A stretch of 64,000 bases of DNA from Pseudomonas cremoricolorata (GTDB taxonomy: Bacteria > Pseudomonadota > Gammaproteobacteria > Pseudomonadales > Pseudomonadaceae): contig NZ_CP009455.1 of assembly GCF_000759535.1 (NCBI RefSeq), positions 2,356,001 to 2,420,000 on the forward strand, read 5' to 3'. The position numbers and the translations under genes are program-made. Position 1 is the stretch's first letter; each line of letters starts with the position of its first letter. Of the stretch, positions 37,407 to 46,400 are shown in pieces. The notes under the pieces are model-generated. The model ran no database searches. It saw nothing but the letters and a program-made list of their open reading frames with translations, and was not told the origin of the DNA.

Positions 37407-38804
37407 TCAGATTTCTTTGAAACGTGCGGTGAACTGGCGCAGGACCGCCGGCTCGTAGGTGAAGTCCAGTGGCCGCAGGCTGGCGGCGCGCTGCACCACC
37501 TCGATCAGCGAGTCGGCCACGTAGTCCATGTGGTTGTCGGTGTAGGTGCGCCGTGGAATGGTCAGGCGCATCAGCTCGAACAACGCCGGCTCCTGCTCGC
37601 CGGTCTGCGGGTGGCGGCCCATCATCAGCGAGCCGATTTCCGTGGCACGCACGCCGCTTTCCAGGTACAGCGCGTTGACCAGCATCTGTGCCGGGAAATG
37701 ATGGCCGGGCACATCCGGGCGAATCTTGCCGGCATCGACGAACACCGCATGCCCGCCCACCGGGGTCTGGATCGGTACCCCGGCCTTTTGCAGGCGCTCG
37801 GCGAGGTACTCGACCTGGGCGATACGGCTGGCCAAGTGATGCACGTCGCAGGCCTCGTCCAGGCCCACCGCCATCGCTTCGAGATCACGCCCCGCCAGGC
37901 CGCCGTAAGTGATGAAGCCTTCCAGCGGCACGCAGCGCAGTTGCGCAGCGCGCAGCAGCTCGCCGTCTTCGCGGAAACAGCACAGACCACCGATGTTGAC
38001 CATGGCGTCCTTCTTCGCCGACAGGGTGAAGATGTCGGCGCAGTCGAACATCTCGCGCACGATCGTGTGGATCGACTGCTCGCGGTAACGCGGATCGCGC
38101 TGCTGGATGAAGTAGGCGTTCTCGGAAAAACGCGCCGCATCGATCACCACCGGAATGCCATGACGACGGGCCATGGAGGCGGCTTCGCGCATGTTGTCCA
38201 TCGCCACCGGCTGGCCACCGACGCTGTTGCAGGTGATGGTGATGACCACCGCCGCCACCTGTTCGGCACCGAGCCGTTCGATGTCGCTGGCCAGGGCGGC
38301 GAGGTCGAAATTGCCTTTCCAGTCGTCATGCCGGGCGGTGTCCAGGGCAGCCGGGCAGATCAGGTTCCTGACCATCGCGCCGGCGATTTCCACGTGCGCC
38401 TTGGTGGTGTCGAAATGGTGGTTGGAGATGAACACCGGCGCTGTCGCGCCGCGTTGCCGGGCGCGCTCGACCAGGCAGGGGAAGAGGATCTGCTCGGCGC
38501 CGCGGCCCTGGTGCACGGGGATGGTGTGGGGGAAACCGAACAGGCGCTCGACGGTATCGCTGAGCTTGAAGAAGCTGCGGCTGCCGGCGTACGACTCATC
38601 GGCCGACATCATCGCGCTCCACTGCCGGTCGCTCATGGCGCCGGTGCCGCTGTCGGTCAGCAGGTCGATGAACACGTCGTCGGCGCGCAGCAGGAATGGG
38701 TTCAGGCCGGCCGTGTGCAGCGCTTGCTGGCGGTAGTCGGGGGTGGTGGTCCTGAGTGGCTCAACCATCTTGATGCGATACGGTTCAGGCATACGAACGG
38801 GCAT
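37407..38804 (-). CDS. Tryptophanase/tyrosine phenol-lyase family beta-eliminating lyase
   Basis: A 465-residue PLP enzyme, collinear with E. coli TnaA and with tyrosine phenol-lyase (TPL). The PLP lysine is K265 in SAKKDAM; Y72, R101 (HQGRGAE) and R413 (LMRLTIPR) are kept. Specificity positions are mixed: D132 (FDTT) as in TnaA where TPL has Thr, I390 (EIGS) as in TnaA where TPL has Arg, but Q457 where TnaA has His463 and TPL has Phe448. Expected chemistry is elimination at C-beta of an amino acid, giving pyruvate, ammonia and a leaving group, or the reverse. GGAGG lies 8 bases before the ATG. Substrate not predictable. Confidence 0.9.
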   Translation of the reverse strand: MPVRMPEPYRIKMVEPLRTTTPDYRQQALHTAGLNPFLLRADDVFIDLLTDSGTGAMSDRQWSAMMSADESYAGSRSFFKLSDTVERLFGFPHTIPVHQGRGAEQILFPCLVERARQRGATAPVFISNHHFDTTKAHVEIAGAMVRNLICPAALDTARHDDWKGNFDLAALASDIERLGAEQVAAVVITITCNSVGGQPVAMDNMREAASMARRHGIPVVIDAARFSENAYFIQQRDPRYREQSIHTIVREMFDCADIFTLSAKKDAMVNIGGLCCFREDGELLRAAQLRCVPLEGFITYGGLAGRDLEAMAVGLDEACDVHHLASRIAQVEYLAERLQKAGVPIQTPVGGHAVFVDAGKIRPDVPGHHFPAQMLVNALYLESGVRATEIGSLMMGRHPQTGEQEPALFELMRLTIPRRTYTDNHMDYVADSLIEVVQRAASLRPLDFTYEPAVLRQFTARFKEI

Positions 38805-38852
38805 TTTCAGGGCCTCCAGGGCACTCGAAGCGAATAGGGTATTGGCGTTTGA

Positions 38853-39545
38853 TCAACTGTTGACGATGCGCCGCAGCACTTGCCACTGCGCGTCGCTGAG
38901 GGTCAGGCGGTCTTCCTGGTGCAGCACCGAATTGATGCCGACTTTGGCCCGTGCGCCATGGGTACGCAGGTACGCCTCGACGAACTGCGGCTGGTCGGCC
39001 AGAAACGCGATGTCCAGCTCGACCATTTCGCGCACCACCAGCAGCGGTACCGGTGAGCGCAGCGGATTGAAGGTGTCGCTGCGCAGGCCGGGCTTGGGGC
39101 AGTGCGAATAGAACTCGCCGAGCATCAGCCCGGCTGCGAGGAACTGCGGCTTGAGCAGTTCATGGTAATGGTTGACCTGGGCCGGGTCGTCCAGGCCATG
39201 CAGCACGGCGACGATGGTCTTGAACTGGCTGGCATTACCCTGTTGCGGCGCGTTGCCCTTGAAGCGCGAGATCAGGCTCAGTAGATCCGCGCAGATCGCG
39301 GCCTGCTCGCGTTCGGCAAAGGCGATGTCCACCAGCCAGAAGGTTTCGCGCTTGATCGCTGCCGGTGTCCATGGGCACACCGCCCCGCTGCGGCCCAGTT
39401 CGGGATGCGGGTTGCACAGGTAGGCGTGCGACCACTGCGCGATCTGCGTCATCTGCGTCGAGCAGTGCTCGCCGGGGCCCTGCAAGGCTTGGGCGATGGG
39501 GACAAGCGTGAGCTGCGTGGCAGAAGTGTTGTCACGTTCCATCAT
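38853..39545 (-). CDS. Uncharacterised protein of the lyase operon (possibly DUF6875)
   Basis: A 230-residue soluble protein. The most distinctive segment is NPHPELGRSGAVCPWTP near residue 46, followed by a PLRSPVPLLVVREMVELD block near 165. The combination of GRSGxVCP with a compact alpha/beta domain reminds me of the family now called DUF6875, but I cannot confirm this. No signal or membrane segment. GAGGA precedes two adjacent ATG codons (39545 and 39542); either may be used. It lies 39 bases after the MFS gene and 48 before the lyase, so it belongs to the operon and may be a new enzyme of the pathway. Confidence 0.75.
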   Translation of the reverse strand: MMERDNTSATQLTLVPIAQALQGPGEHCSTQMTQIAQWSHAYLCNPHPELGRSGAVCPWTPAAIKRETFWLVDIAFAEREQAAICADLLSLISRFKGNAPQQGNASQFKTIVAVLHGLDDPAQVNHYHELLKPQFLAAGLMLGEFYSHCPKPGLRSDTFNPLRSPVPLLVVREMVELDIAFLADQPQFVEAYLRTHGARAKVGINSVLHQEDRLTLSDAQWQVLRRIVNS

Positions 39546-39584
39546 GACGTCCTCAGAGGGTCGATTGATCAGGCCGGGCGAACC

Positions 39585-41108
39585 TCAGCGCTCGGCACCG
39601 GGCGCGGCTCCTGCCGCGCAAGCAATGTCAGGTTCGGCCAGCGCCCAGCGACTGAGCAGCGCTGCCACCAGGGTCAGAGCGCCCAGGCCGTAGGTCAGGG
39701 TGGCGAAGGCCGCGCTGTAGCACTCGGCGAGGGCGTGGGCAGACACGTTCGCAGCGTTGGCCTGGGCGCTGCTGAAGCTTCCCGTGGCCAGCTCCGCAGC
39801 CACCGCTGTGGCGCTTTCCGGGTTCAGCAGTGTGTCCAGTTGCCCCTGCAACAGGCTGTTGAGCAGGGCCAGTGCAGCGGCCACGCACACCGCCTCGCCG
39901 CAGGCGCGCATGGTGGTGAAGATGCCCGTGGCCATGCCGGCGCGCTCCACCGACACCACCTTGATCGACAGATCGTCCATCAGCCCCCAGGGAACCGCCG
40001 AGCCGATGCCGATCAGCGCCATGGGCAGGCACAGCGTCAGCCAGCTGGCGCCCACCGGCACTTGCGCCAGCCACAGCAGGCCGCCGGCGGCCAGTAGCAA
40101 CCCGGCGAAACACAGGTTGGCCGGGGCGATGTAGCGCGCCATCAGCGCGGAGAGGAACGGCACCACCAGCATCGGCAGGGACAGGCCGAGCATCAGCAGC
40201 CCGGCCTGGCCGGTGCCCAGGCCCTCGACGCCCACGAAGCGCAGTGGCAGCAGAATCAGCAGCACGATGAAGCTCAGCGCGGTGGCAATCGGCAGCAATT
40301 GCACGCCGACGAAACGTTTGCTGGCGAACAGCGACAGGTCGAGCATTGGCCGGGCCTGGCGCTGCTCGATACCAATGAACAGCGCCAGCATCAGCAGCGC
40401 CGCGCCCACCAGGCTGAGCACCGTGAGGCTGCGCCAGCCGTGCGCCGGCACTTGCATGATGGCGAAGGTCAGCAGCACCAGCATGGCGCTGAAACTCAGC
40501 ACCCCGGCCCAGTCAAGGTGGCGCGCGCCAGGGTCGCGGCTTTCGCGCATGCGCGGCGCCGCCAGCAGCCAGGCCAGGCCGCCAAAGGCTGCACCGAGCA
40601 GGAAGATCGAGCGCCAGTTGAAGAACTCCACCAGCGCCCCGGAAATCACCGGGCCGAAGGCCAGACCGAGGCCGAACGCGGTGCCCAGCAGACCGAAGGC
40701 GCGGGTCCGCGCATGGCCTTCATATTCCTGGGCCAGGGTTGCCGAGCCGCCGGCCATGGTCAGCGCCGCGGCGATGCCTTGCAGGCCGCGAATCAGGTCG
40801 AGGAACACCACGTTGGGCGCGCAACTGACCACCACCGAGAGCACCGTGAAGCTACCGATGCCCCAGCAGAACATGCGCTTGCGTCCATACAGGTCGGCCA
40901 GGGTCCCGGCGGCCATGATTGCGCTGCCAAAGCTCAAGGCGAAGGCGTTGACCACCCAGGCCAGCGCCACCGGGCCGCCACCCAGGTCGTCGCCAATCGC
41001 CGCCAGGGCCATGGCCGGGCCGGTGTACTCCAGAGGCAGGATCAAACCGGCGGTGCATACCGCGATCAACACCAAGGCTCGGCGGGTGGTGTCTTGCTGG
41101 GGTTGCAT
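39585..41108 (-). CDS. MFS exporter, DHA2/EmrB-like, first gene of the lyase operon
   Basis: A 507-residue inner-membrane transporter with about 14 hydrophobic segments. Seen: FGSAIMAAGTLADLYGRKRMFCWGIGSF (motif A-like) near 55, TMAGGSATLAQEYEGHARTRAFGL near 117, and APRMRESRDPGARHLDWAG in the central loop. Such pumps expel drugs or a pathway's own product. A strong GGAGG precedes the ATG. It heads the five-gene operon and is divergent from a LysR gene, so the exporter probably removes the product, or a toxic substrate, of the lyase and monooxygenases. Confidence 0.88.
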   Translation of the reverse strand: MQPQQDTTRRALVLIAVCTAGLILPLEYTGPAMALAAIGDDLGGGPVALAWVVNAFALSFGSAIMAAGTLADLYGRKRMFCWGIGSFTVLSVVVSCAPNVVFLDLIRGLQGIAAALTMAGGSATLAQEYEGHARTRAFGLLGTAFGLGLAFGPVISGALVEFFNWRSIFLLGAAFGGLAWLLAAPRMRESRDPGARHLDWAGVLSFSAMLVLLTFAIMQVPAHGWRSLTVLSLVGAALLMLALFIGIEQRQARPMLDLSLFASKRFVGVQLLPIATALSFIVLLILLPLRFVGVEGLGTGQAGLLMLGLSLPMLVVPFLSALMARYIAPANLCFAGLLLAAGGLLWLAQVPVGASWLTLCLPMALIGIGSAVPWGLMDDLSIKVVSVERAGMATGIFTTMRACGEAVCVAAALALLNSLLQGQLDTLLNPESATAVAAELATGSFSSAQANAANVSAHALAECYSAAFATLTYGLGALTLVAALLSRWALAEPDIACAAGAAPGAER

Positions 41109-41159
41109 GAAAATCGCCTCCGTCCCTGAGCAGTAGACGGGGGATGGTATTTGAGGGAT

Positions 41160-41169
41160 AAGTGCACTT
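41160..41169. promoter_or_regulatory. Palindrome in the MFS/LysR divergent promoter region
   Basis: AAGTGCACTT is a perfect 10-base palindrome within the 99-base gap between the divergent MFS and LysR starts. It is 39 bases before the LysR ATG and could be part of a LysR T-N11-A operator. Inferred from position only. Confidence 0.4.
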
Positions 41170-41207
41170 GAAGGGGAGAATATTCAAAAGAGAATTGCGG
41201 TTAGTGC

Positions 41208-42116
41208 ATGAATGATGACATTTCGCTATGGCGCCTGTTTTTCCGTATCGTCGAGCGCGGCAGCCTGACCAAAGCCGCTGACGATCACGATCTTGAGCCG
41301 TCTTCAGTGAGCCGGCGCATCTCTTCGCTGGAGAAGCGCCTGAACGTACGCCTGCTCAATCGCACCACCCGGCAGGTGACCATGACTGAGGCCGGGTCGC
41401 GCGCTTATGAACTGATGCGCCCGCTGATCGATGAAATGGAAGGGGTGATCGCCGACCTCGACGGCGCCTCGCCGTTGATTGCCGGCACCATCCGCATGAC
41501 CGCGCCGGTCAACTTCGGTGAGCGGCATCTGGTGGGCTGGTTGACGGCATTCCAGAAGCAGCATCCGCAGATTCTGCTCGACCTGGTGCTGTCGGACGCG
41601 CGCCTCGATCTGCGTGGCGAAGCCATCGACCTGGCGCTGCGGGTGGGCGAGCCGCCGGTGTCGGACATGCTGATCCGGCGCATCGGCTGCATGCCCAGCG
41701 TCCTCTGCGCCAGCCCCGCCTATGTGCGTGCCCACGGCCTGCCGGAGAAACCCCAGGACCTCACCAGCCACCGCGGCATCCTTTATTCGCTCGGCCAGGA
41801 GCGCCACCGCACTCGCCTGCGCCTGAACCGCGACGGCAAGGAAGTCAGTGTCGAGTTGCAGGGGGTGTTCTACCTCAACAACGTCGGCGCGATTCTGCAG
41901 GCCGTGCGCCAGGGCGCCGGCATCCATCCGGGGCCACGCTGGCTATTCCAGGAAGGGATCGACTCCGGTGAGCTGGTCGAGTTGTTGCCCAAATGGAGCC
42001 TGACCGGTCTGCCGGCGCACCTGGTGCGCCTGAACAACCGCTATGAGCCCAAGCGGGTGAAGGCTCTGGAGGATTGGATCGAGCAGTGTTGGGTACGGGA
42101 GATGGGGGAGCATTGA
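41208..42116 (+). CDS. LysR-family regulator (CrgA type), likely controls the lyase operon
   Basis: A 302-residue regulator with a winged helix (FFRIVERGSLTKAADDHDLEPSSVSRRISSLEKRL) and an effector domain of the CrgA-like subgroup (GTIRMTAPVNFGERHLVGWL; DLALRVGEPPVSDMLIRRIG). It is transcribed away from the MFS-lyase-monooxygenase operon, the standard layout for a LysR activator or repressor of that operon. The inducer is unknown but is probably the pathway substrate. Confidence 0.9.
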   Translation: MNDDISLWRLFFRIVERGSLTKAADDHDLEPSSVSRRISSLEKRLNVRLLNRTTRQVTMTEAGSRAYELMRPLIDEMEGVIADLDGASPLIAGTIRMTAPVNFGERHLVGWLTAFQKQHPQILLDLVLSDARLDLRGEAIDLALRVGEPPVSDMLIRRIGCMPSVLCASPAYVRAHGLPEKPQDLTSHRGILYSLGQERHRTRLRLNRDGKEVSVELQGVFYLNNVGAILQAVRQGAGIHPGPRWLFQEGIDSGELVELLPKWSLTGLPAHLVRLNNRYEPKRVKALEDWIEQCWVREMGEH

Positions 42117-42140
42117 GTGGCGCTGCGGTTTAGCCGCCAA

Positions 42141-42157
42141 GGGCCGCAAAGCGGCCC
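42141..42157. terminator. Hairpin between convergent LysR and TonB receptor genes
   Basis: GGGCCGC (42141-42147) and GCGGCCC (42151-42157) form a 7-bp stem with a 3-base loop; a T-rich stretch follows shortly on the plus strand. Probably ends the LysR transcript and possibly the receptor transcript. Confidence 0.55.
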
Positions 42158-42169
42158 CGGTTGTTTGGA

Positions 42170-44362
42170 TCAGAAGGTGTACTTGGCCGTCAGCATCAGG
42201 TTGCGCGGCGCTCCGTAGTTGTCGCCGCCGTACTGGTAGGAGCTGGAGATGGACGAGTAGTACTTGCGGTCGAACACATTGTTGGCGTTTAGCTGCAAGT
42301 CGAGGTGCTGGTTGACCTGGTAACCGGCCATGAGATCGGTGACGGCATAGCTGCCCTGTTGCAGACGGTAGTTGTTGCCGTCGGCCAGCTCGATGTCGTT
42401 GTACAAACGGCTCTGCCACGACAGCGTGCCGCCGACTCGCAGTTTCTCCAGGTCGCCCTGGAAGCGGTAGTTGGTGGTCAGCTTGAACAGGTGTTCAGGC
42501 ACGTCGGTATCGAAGCGCTGGTTGACGCTTCCCGGATTATTGTCGTCCTTGAGGGTATGCACGCGAGCGTAGGTATAGCCTGCGCCGACCTGCCAGCGGT
42601 CGGTCAGCGCGCCTTGCAGTTCCAAGTCGACGCCCTGGCTGCGCACTTGGCCAGAGGCTTCGTAGCACTGATTCAATCCGCGAGGGCAGACTGCAGTGCT
42701 GGTCTGCACCGCTCGGTTTTCCTGATCGACACGGAACAGCGCCGCGCTGGCGTTCAAGGCACCGTCGAAGTATTCGCCCTTTATCCCCACTTCGTAGTTC
42801 TTGCCCACGATAGGCCGCACGGGTGTGCCTGCCTCATCACGTTCAGATTGCGGGGTAAAGATGTCGCTGTAGCTCACGTACACCGAGTGATGCTGGTCGA
42901 GGTCGTAGATCAAGCCGGCATAGCGGGTCAGGTTGCGGGTGACTTTATAGTCGCCCTCGCCATCACGGTCGTCATAGTCGTACCAGTCCAAGCGGCCACC
43001 GACGATCAGCTTGAGCGGATCAGCCAGGCTGAAGCGGCTGGTGACATAGACGCCTTCCTGGGAGGTAACTGCTTGTGTAGCGCTGCCAAGCTTGGTGAAG
43101 TCAGGTTTGCCTGCCTCCAGCGGATAACCCGACTGGTTGTACGGAGAGTATTGCTGCTCCGTCATGTCATAAATCCGTTTGCTGGCGCCGACCACCAGTT
43201 CGTGGGTGCGACCGAATGCCTGGAACGGCCCACTGGCAAACGCATCCACGCCAGCCTGTTTCTCGTCATAGGTGGCTTTGTAGATGGTGCGGGCCAGGCG
43301 TTGGTCCGGAGTGAAGCGTGACTGATAGGAGCCTCGGAACATCGCATCCTGCTCGGCGTAGTTGGCGTTGAGCTGCAACTTCCAGTCGTTGGCCAGTTGA
43401 TGGCGCAACTCGGCGAACACCGTGTTGATCTCTTGATCCTTGCTCTCCCAGTCGGTGCCAGGGTTGTAGGAGCGCGGCAGGTGCAGGTGGCGGCCGTCCA
43501 GGCCGACCATCGACGAGCCCCAGAAGTAATTGGTCTTGTCCTTCTGGTTGGAGAACCCCAGGGTCAGTGTGGTGCTGTCGGTCAGATCTGCTTCGGTGAC
43601 TGCGTAGAACAAGCCGTGACGCTGCATGGCGTTGTCGACGAAGCTGTTGGCATCGTTGTAGGAAGTCACCACCCGGCCGCGCCAAGTGCCACTGCCGTTG
43701 AGCGGGCTGGAGGCATCCAGCTCGCCGCGGTAGTCGTCCCAACTGCCGGCGGCACCGGTGAGGGTCACTTTCTGCTCAGCCAGCGGCCGTTTGCGCACCA
43801 GGTTTACGGCTGCCGAGGGGTTGCCGGCCCCGGTCACCAGGCCCGTCGCTCCGCGCACCACTTCCACGCGGTCGAACATCGCCAAGTTAGGCTGCGCGCC
43901 GACGCTGACGCCGTTGTAACCGCTGGGGATGCCGTCGTACATCAGATTGTCGATGTCGAAGCCTCGGGCGGTGTAGGTCTGCCTGCCCGGGCCGTCGTTA
44001 TAGTTCAGATAAACGCCAGGGGTTGCCCTTATCACATCATTGATACTGGTCATCCCCTGATCGTCCATCCGCTGGCGGGTAATCACCGTCACCGCCTGGG
44101 GCGTTTCGCGCTGGGTCAGCGGCAGCTTGGTGGCTGTCGACATCGCTCCCGAGGTGTACGACTCACTGCCCTCGGTGGTGCTGCCCAGGTGGGTGTTGAT
44201 GATGTCGGTGGCGCCCAGTTCGATGACCCCGCTCGCAGGCGTAGCCGTTGCCGGTTCGGTGTCCTCGGCCAGGGCCGGGGTGGCGGTGGCCATGCAGACC
44301 ACCAGCGCGAGCAGGTTGAACGGCGGGCGAGGGCGTAGCGGGAGAGAGCAGGACATGGGCAA
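42170..44362 (-). CDS. TonB-dependent siderophore receptor without STN domain
   Basis: A 730-residue outer-membrane receptor: signal peptide (LLALVVCMATATPALA), plug domain (LTQRETPQAVTVITRQRMDDQG; YTARGFDIDNLMYDG; VEVVRGATGLVTGAGNPSAAVN) and a barrel ending APRNLMLTAKYTF. These features place it with catecholate/hydroxamate-type ferri-siderophore receptors. It lacks the N-terminal signalling domain. A Fur-box-like sequence lies 27 bases before the start, so iron repression is likely. Substrate unknown; it ends close to the convergent LysR gene of the lyase operon. Confidence 0.93.
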   Translation of the reverse strand: MPMSCSLPLRPRPPFNLLALVVCMATATPALAEDTEPATATPASGVIELGATDIINTHLGSTTEGSESYTSGAMSTATKLPLTQRETPQAVTVITRQRMDDQGMTSINDVIRATPGVYLNYNDGPGRQTYTARGFDIDNLMYDGIPSGYNGVSVGAQPNLAMFDRVEVVRGATGLVTGAGNPSAAVNLVRKRPLAEQKVTLTGAAGSWDDYRGELDASSPLNGSGTWRGRVVTSYNDANSFVDNAMQRHGLFYAVTEADLTDSTTLTLGFSNQKDKTNYFWGSSMVGLDGRHLHLPRSYNPGTDWESKDQEINTVFAELRHQLANDWKLQLNANYAEQDAMFRGSYQSRFTPDQRLARTIYKATYDEKQAGVDAFASGPFQAFGRTHELVVGASKRIYDMTEQQYSPYNQSGYPLEAGKPDFTKLGSATQAVTSQEGVYVTSRFSLADPLKLIVGGRLDWYDYDDRDGEGDYKVTRNLTRYAGLIYDLDQHHSVYVSYSDIFTPQSERDEAGTPVRPIVGKNYEVGIKGEYFDGALNASAALFRVDQENRAVQTSTAVCPRGLNQCYEASGQVRSQGVDLELQGALTDRWQVGAGYTYARVHTLKDDNNPGSVNQRFDTDVPEHLFKLTTNYRFQGDLEKLRVGGTLSWQSRLYNDIELADGNNYRLQQGSYAVTDLMAGYQVNQHLDLQLNANNVFDRKYYSSISSSYQYGGDNYGAPRNLMLTAKYTF

Positions 44363-44388
44363 GGGCCTGAAAGCTGAAAATGAAAGTT

Positions 44389-44407
44389 GCTTATGAGAAT
44401 CGTTAGC
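44389..44407 (-). promoter_or_regulatory. Fur-box-like site upstream of the TonB receptor gene
   Basis: The 19 bases, read on the minus strand, agree with the Fur consensus at 13 of 19 positions and contain the familiar GAGAAT core on the plus strand. It lies 27 bases upstream of the receptor ATG. Confidence 0.7.
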
Positions 44408-44671
44408 AATCAGTGTGTCAAGATACGTCGCGACATAGGAAATAGAGCACTGTCTTACAGGGTGACAAGATCAAGCCGAGAGTCGCGACCAGTGGTGCAA
44501 TGCTGCGGTCGGCACTCCCCTCAAGAACCGGCCGTGCGCGCCGATGAACTGGTCACGACGTGCCGCTCGCCAGCCAGTTCATTCCCCTGAGCCAAAGTGC
44601 TAGCATCGGCCGCCGCCCGGCATCGACCCCAGCGTCGCTTATCTCCAACGTTGTTCATTCGTCGGACCTAC
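44408..44671. other. Divergent promoter region of the receptor and type I secretion genes
   Basis: This 264-base gap contains a 9-base inverted repeat (44544-44552 and 44574-44582, 21 bases apart). Overlapping its right arm is a weak candidate promoter, TTCATT at 44578 and TAGCAT at 44601 with 17-base spacing, ahead of the secretion operon. Nothing else could be assigned. Confidence 0.4.
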
Positions 44672-46393
44672 ATGCGCCTTTTCTTCGACCCCACGCGAGA
44701 CATCGACGCCGCCTTGCTGCGCTATCGCCGTCTGTTCGGTGTGCTGGCCTTGTTCAGCGGTGTCATCAACCTGCTGATGCTGGTGCCGTCGATCTACATG
44801 ATGCAGGTCTTCGACCGCGTGCTGACCAGCCGCAACGAAACCACATTGCTGATGCTCAGCCTGATCCTGCTGGGTTTCTTCGCCCTCAGTTGCGCGCTGG
44901 AATGGGTGCGCGGGCAGGTGATGATCCGCATGAGCGCCGGGCTCGACACGCACCTGGGCGAGCGGGTGTTCGATGCCGCCTTCGAGCGCAGCCTCAAGGA
45001 GCACAGCGCCAACCCGGCGCAGGTGCTCAGTGACCTCAATGCCATTCGCCAGTTCGTCACCGGGCCGGGCCTCATCGCCCTGTTCGACGCGCCGTGGCTG
45101 CCGCTGTACATCATCGCCACCTTCCTGTTCCACCCCTGGCTGGGCGTGTTCACGGTGATCGGCTCGTTGATTCTGGCCGCCTTGGCGCTGTGGAACGAGC
45201 TGTCGACGCGCAAGAGCATGGCCGAGGCCAACCGCCTGTCGGTGGCCTCGTCCAGCTACGTCAACAGCACCTTGCACAACGCCGAGGTGATTCAGGCCCT
45301 GGGCATGCTCGGGCCACTGCGCAAGCGCTGGTTCAACGTGCAGCAGCGGGTCATCGTCGAGCAGGGCCGGGCCAGCGACCGCAGTGCGCGGATCGCTGCA
45401 CTGTCGCGCTTCGTGCGCATGACCTGGCAGTCGCTGGCGCTGGGCCTGGGGGCGATTCTGGTGATCGAGAACCAGATCTCCGCCGGGGTGATGATCGCCG
45501 TGTCGGTGCTCTTGGGCCGGGCTATGGCGCCGGCCGAAGCGCTGATCGGCTCGTGGAAGCAAATGGGCAACGCCAAGAGCAGCTATGCCCGGCTCAACCG
45601 CCTGTTGGCCGAATTTCCCAAGGCCGCGCCGCGCATGCCGCTGCCGCCGCCGAGCGGCGCGCTGACCCTCGAGCGGCTGGTGGTGACGCCACCTGGCCAG
45701 CAGAAACCGGCCATCAATGGCGTGACCCTGGCCCTGGCCAAGGGAGAGGTGCTGGCGGTGGTGGGGCCGAGCGCCTCGGGCAAGTCGTCGCTGGCGCGGG
45801 CCATGGTCGGCATCTGGCCGGCGCGGCAAGGCTCGGTGCGCCTGGACGGCGCCGAGATCGGCCAGTGGTCGCGGCAAGCGCTCGGTCCGCACCTGGGCTA
45901 TCTGCCCCAGGACATCGAGCTGTTCGACGGCAGCATCGCCGAGAACATCGCCCGCTTCGGCGAAGTCGAGCCTGACAAGGTGATTGCCGCGGCGCAACTG
46001 GCTGGCATCCACCCAATGATTCTGCAATTGCCCAACGGCTACGACACCCTGCTCGGCAGCGGCGGTCTGGGGCTTTCCGGTGGGCAGAAGCAGCGCATCG
46101 GCCTGGCCCGAGCGCTGTATGGCACGCCGGCGCTGGTGGTGCTCGACGAGCCCAACTCGAACCTCGACGATGCCGGTGAACTGGCCCTGGTGCAGGCCGT
46201 GCGCCAGCTCAAGGCCGACGGCTGCACCGTGGTGCTGGTGACTCACCGACCGAGCGTGCTGGCGGCGGTGGACAAGCTATTGTTCCTGCGCGATGGCGTG
46301 CAGCACCTGTTCGGCCCGCGTGACCAGGTGCTCAAGACCTTGCTCCCGGCCGCTGCGGCCAAGCCTGCTGAAATCAGCGATCAACAAGCCTGA
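44672..46393 (+). CDS. Type I secretion system ABC permease/ATPase (PrtD/AprD type)
   Basis: A 573-residue inner-membrane exporter half: membrane domain (LVPSIYMMQVFDRVLTSRNETTLLML near 35; QFVTGPGLIALFDAPWLPLYI near 130), then an ATPase with Walker A GPSASGKSS near 366, signature LSGGQKQR near 476 and Walker B VVLDEPNSNLD. The family exports repeats-in-toxin proteases, lipases or HasA-like proteins with C-terminal signals. No C39 peptidase domain is present. The frame is open to 44597, but ATG 44672 gives the family start MRLFFDPTRD. It heads a complete D-E-F operon. Confidence 0.93.
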   Translation: MRLFFDPTRDIDAALLRYRRLFGVLALFSGVINLLMLVPSIYMMQVFDRVLTSRNETTLLMLSLILLGFFALSCALEWVRGQVMIRMSAGLDTHLGERVFDAAFERSLKEHSANPAQVLSDLNAIRQFVTGPGLIALFDAPWLPLYIIATFLFHPWLGVFTVIGSLILAALALWNELSTRKSMAEANRLSVASSSYVNSTLHNAEVIQALGMLGPLRKRWFNVQQRVIVEQGRASDRSARIAALSRFVRMTWQSLALGLGAILVIENQISAGVMIAVSVLLGRAMAPAEALIGSWKQMGNAKSSYARLNRLLAEFPKAAPRMPLPPPSGALTLERLVVTPPGQQKPAINGVTLALAKGEVLAVVGPSASGKSSLARAMVGIWPARQGSVRLDGAEIGQWSRQALGPHLGYLPQDIELFDGSIAENIARFGEVEPDKVIAAAQLAGIHPMILQLPNGYDTLLGSGGLGLSGGQKQRIGLARALYGTPALVVLDEPNSNLDDAGELALVQAVRQLKADGCTVVLVTHRPSVLAAVDKLLFLRDGVQHLFGPRDQVLKTLLPAAAAKPAEISDQQA

Positions 46394-46400
46394 GGCCGCC

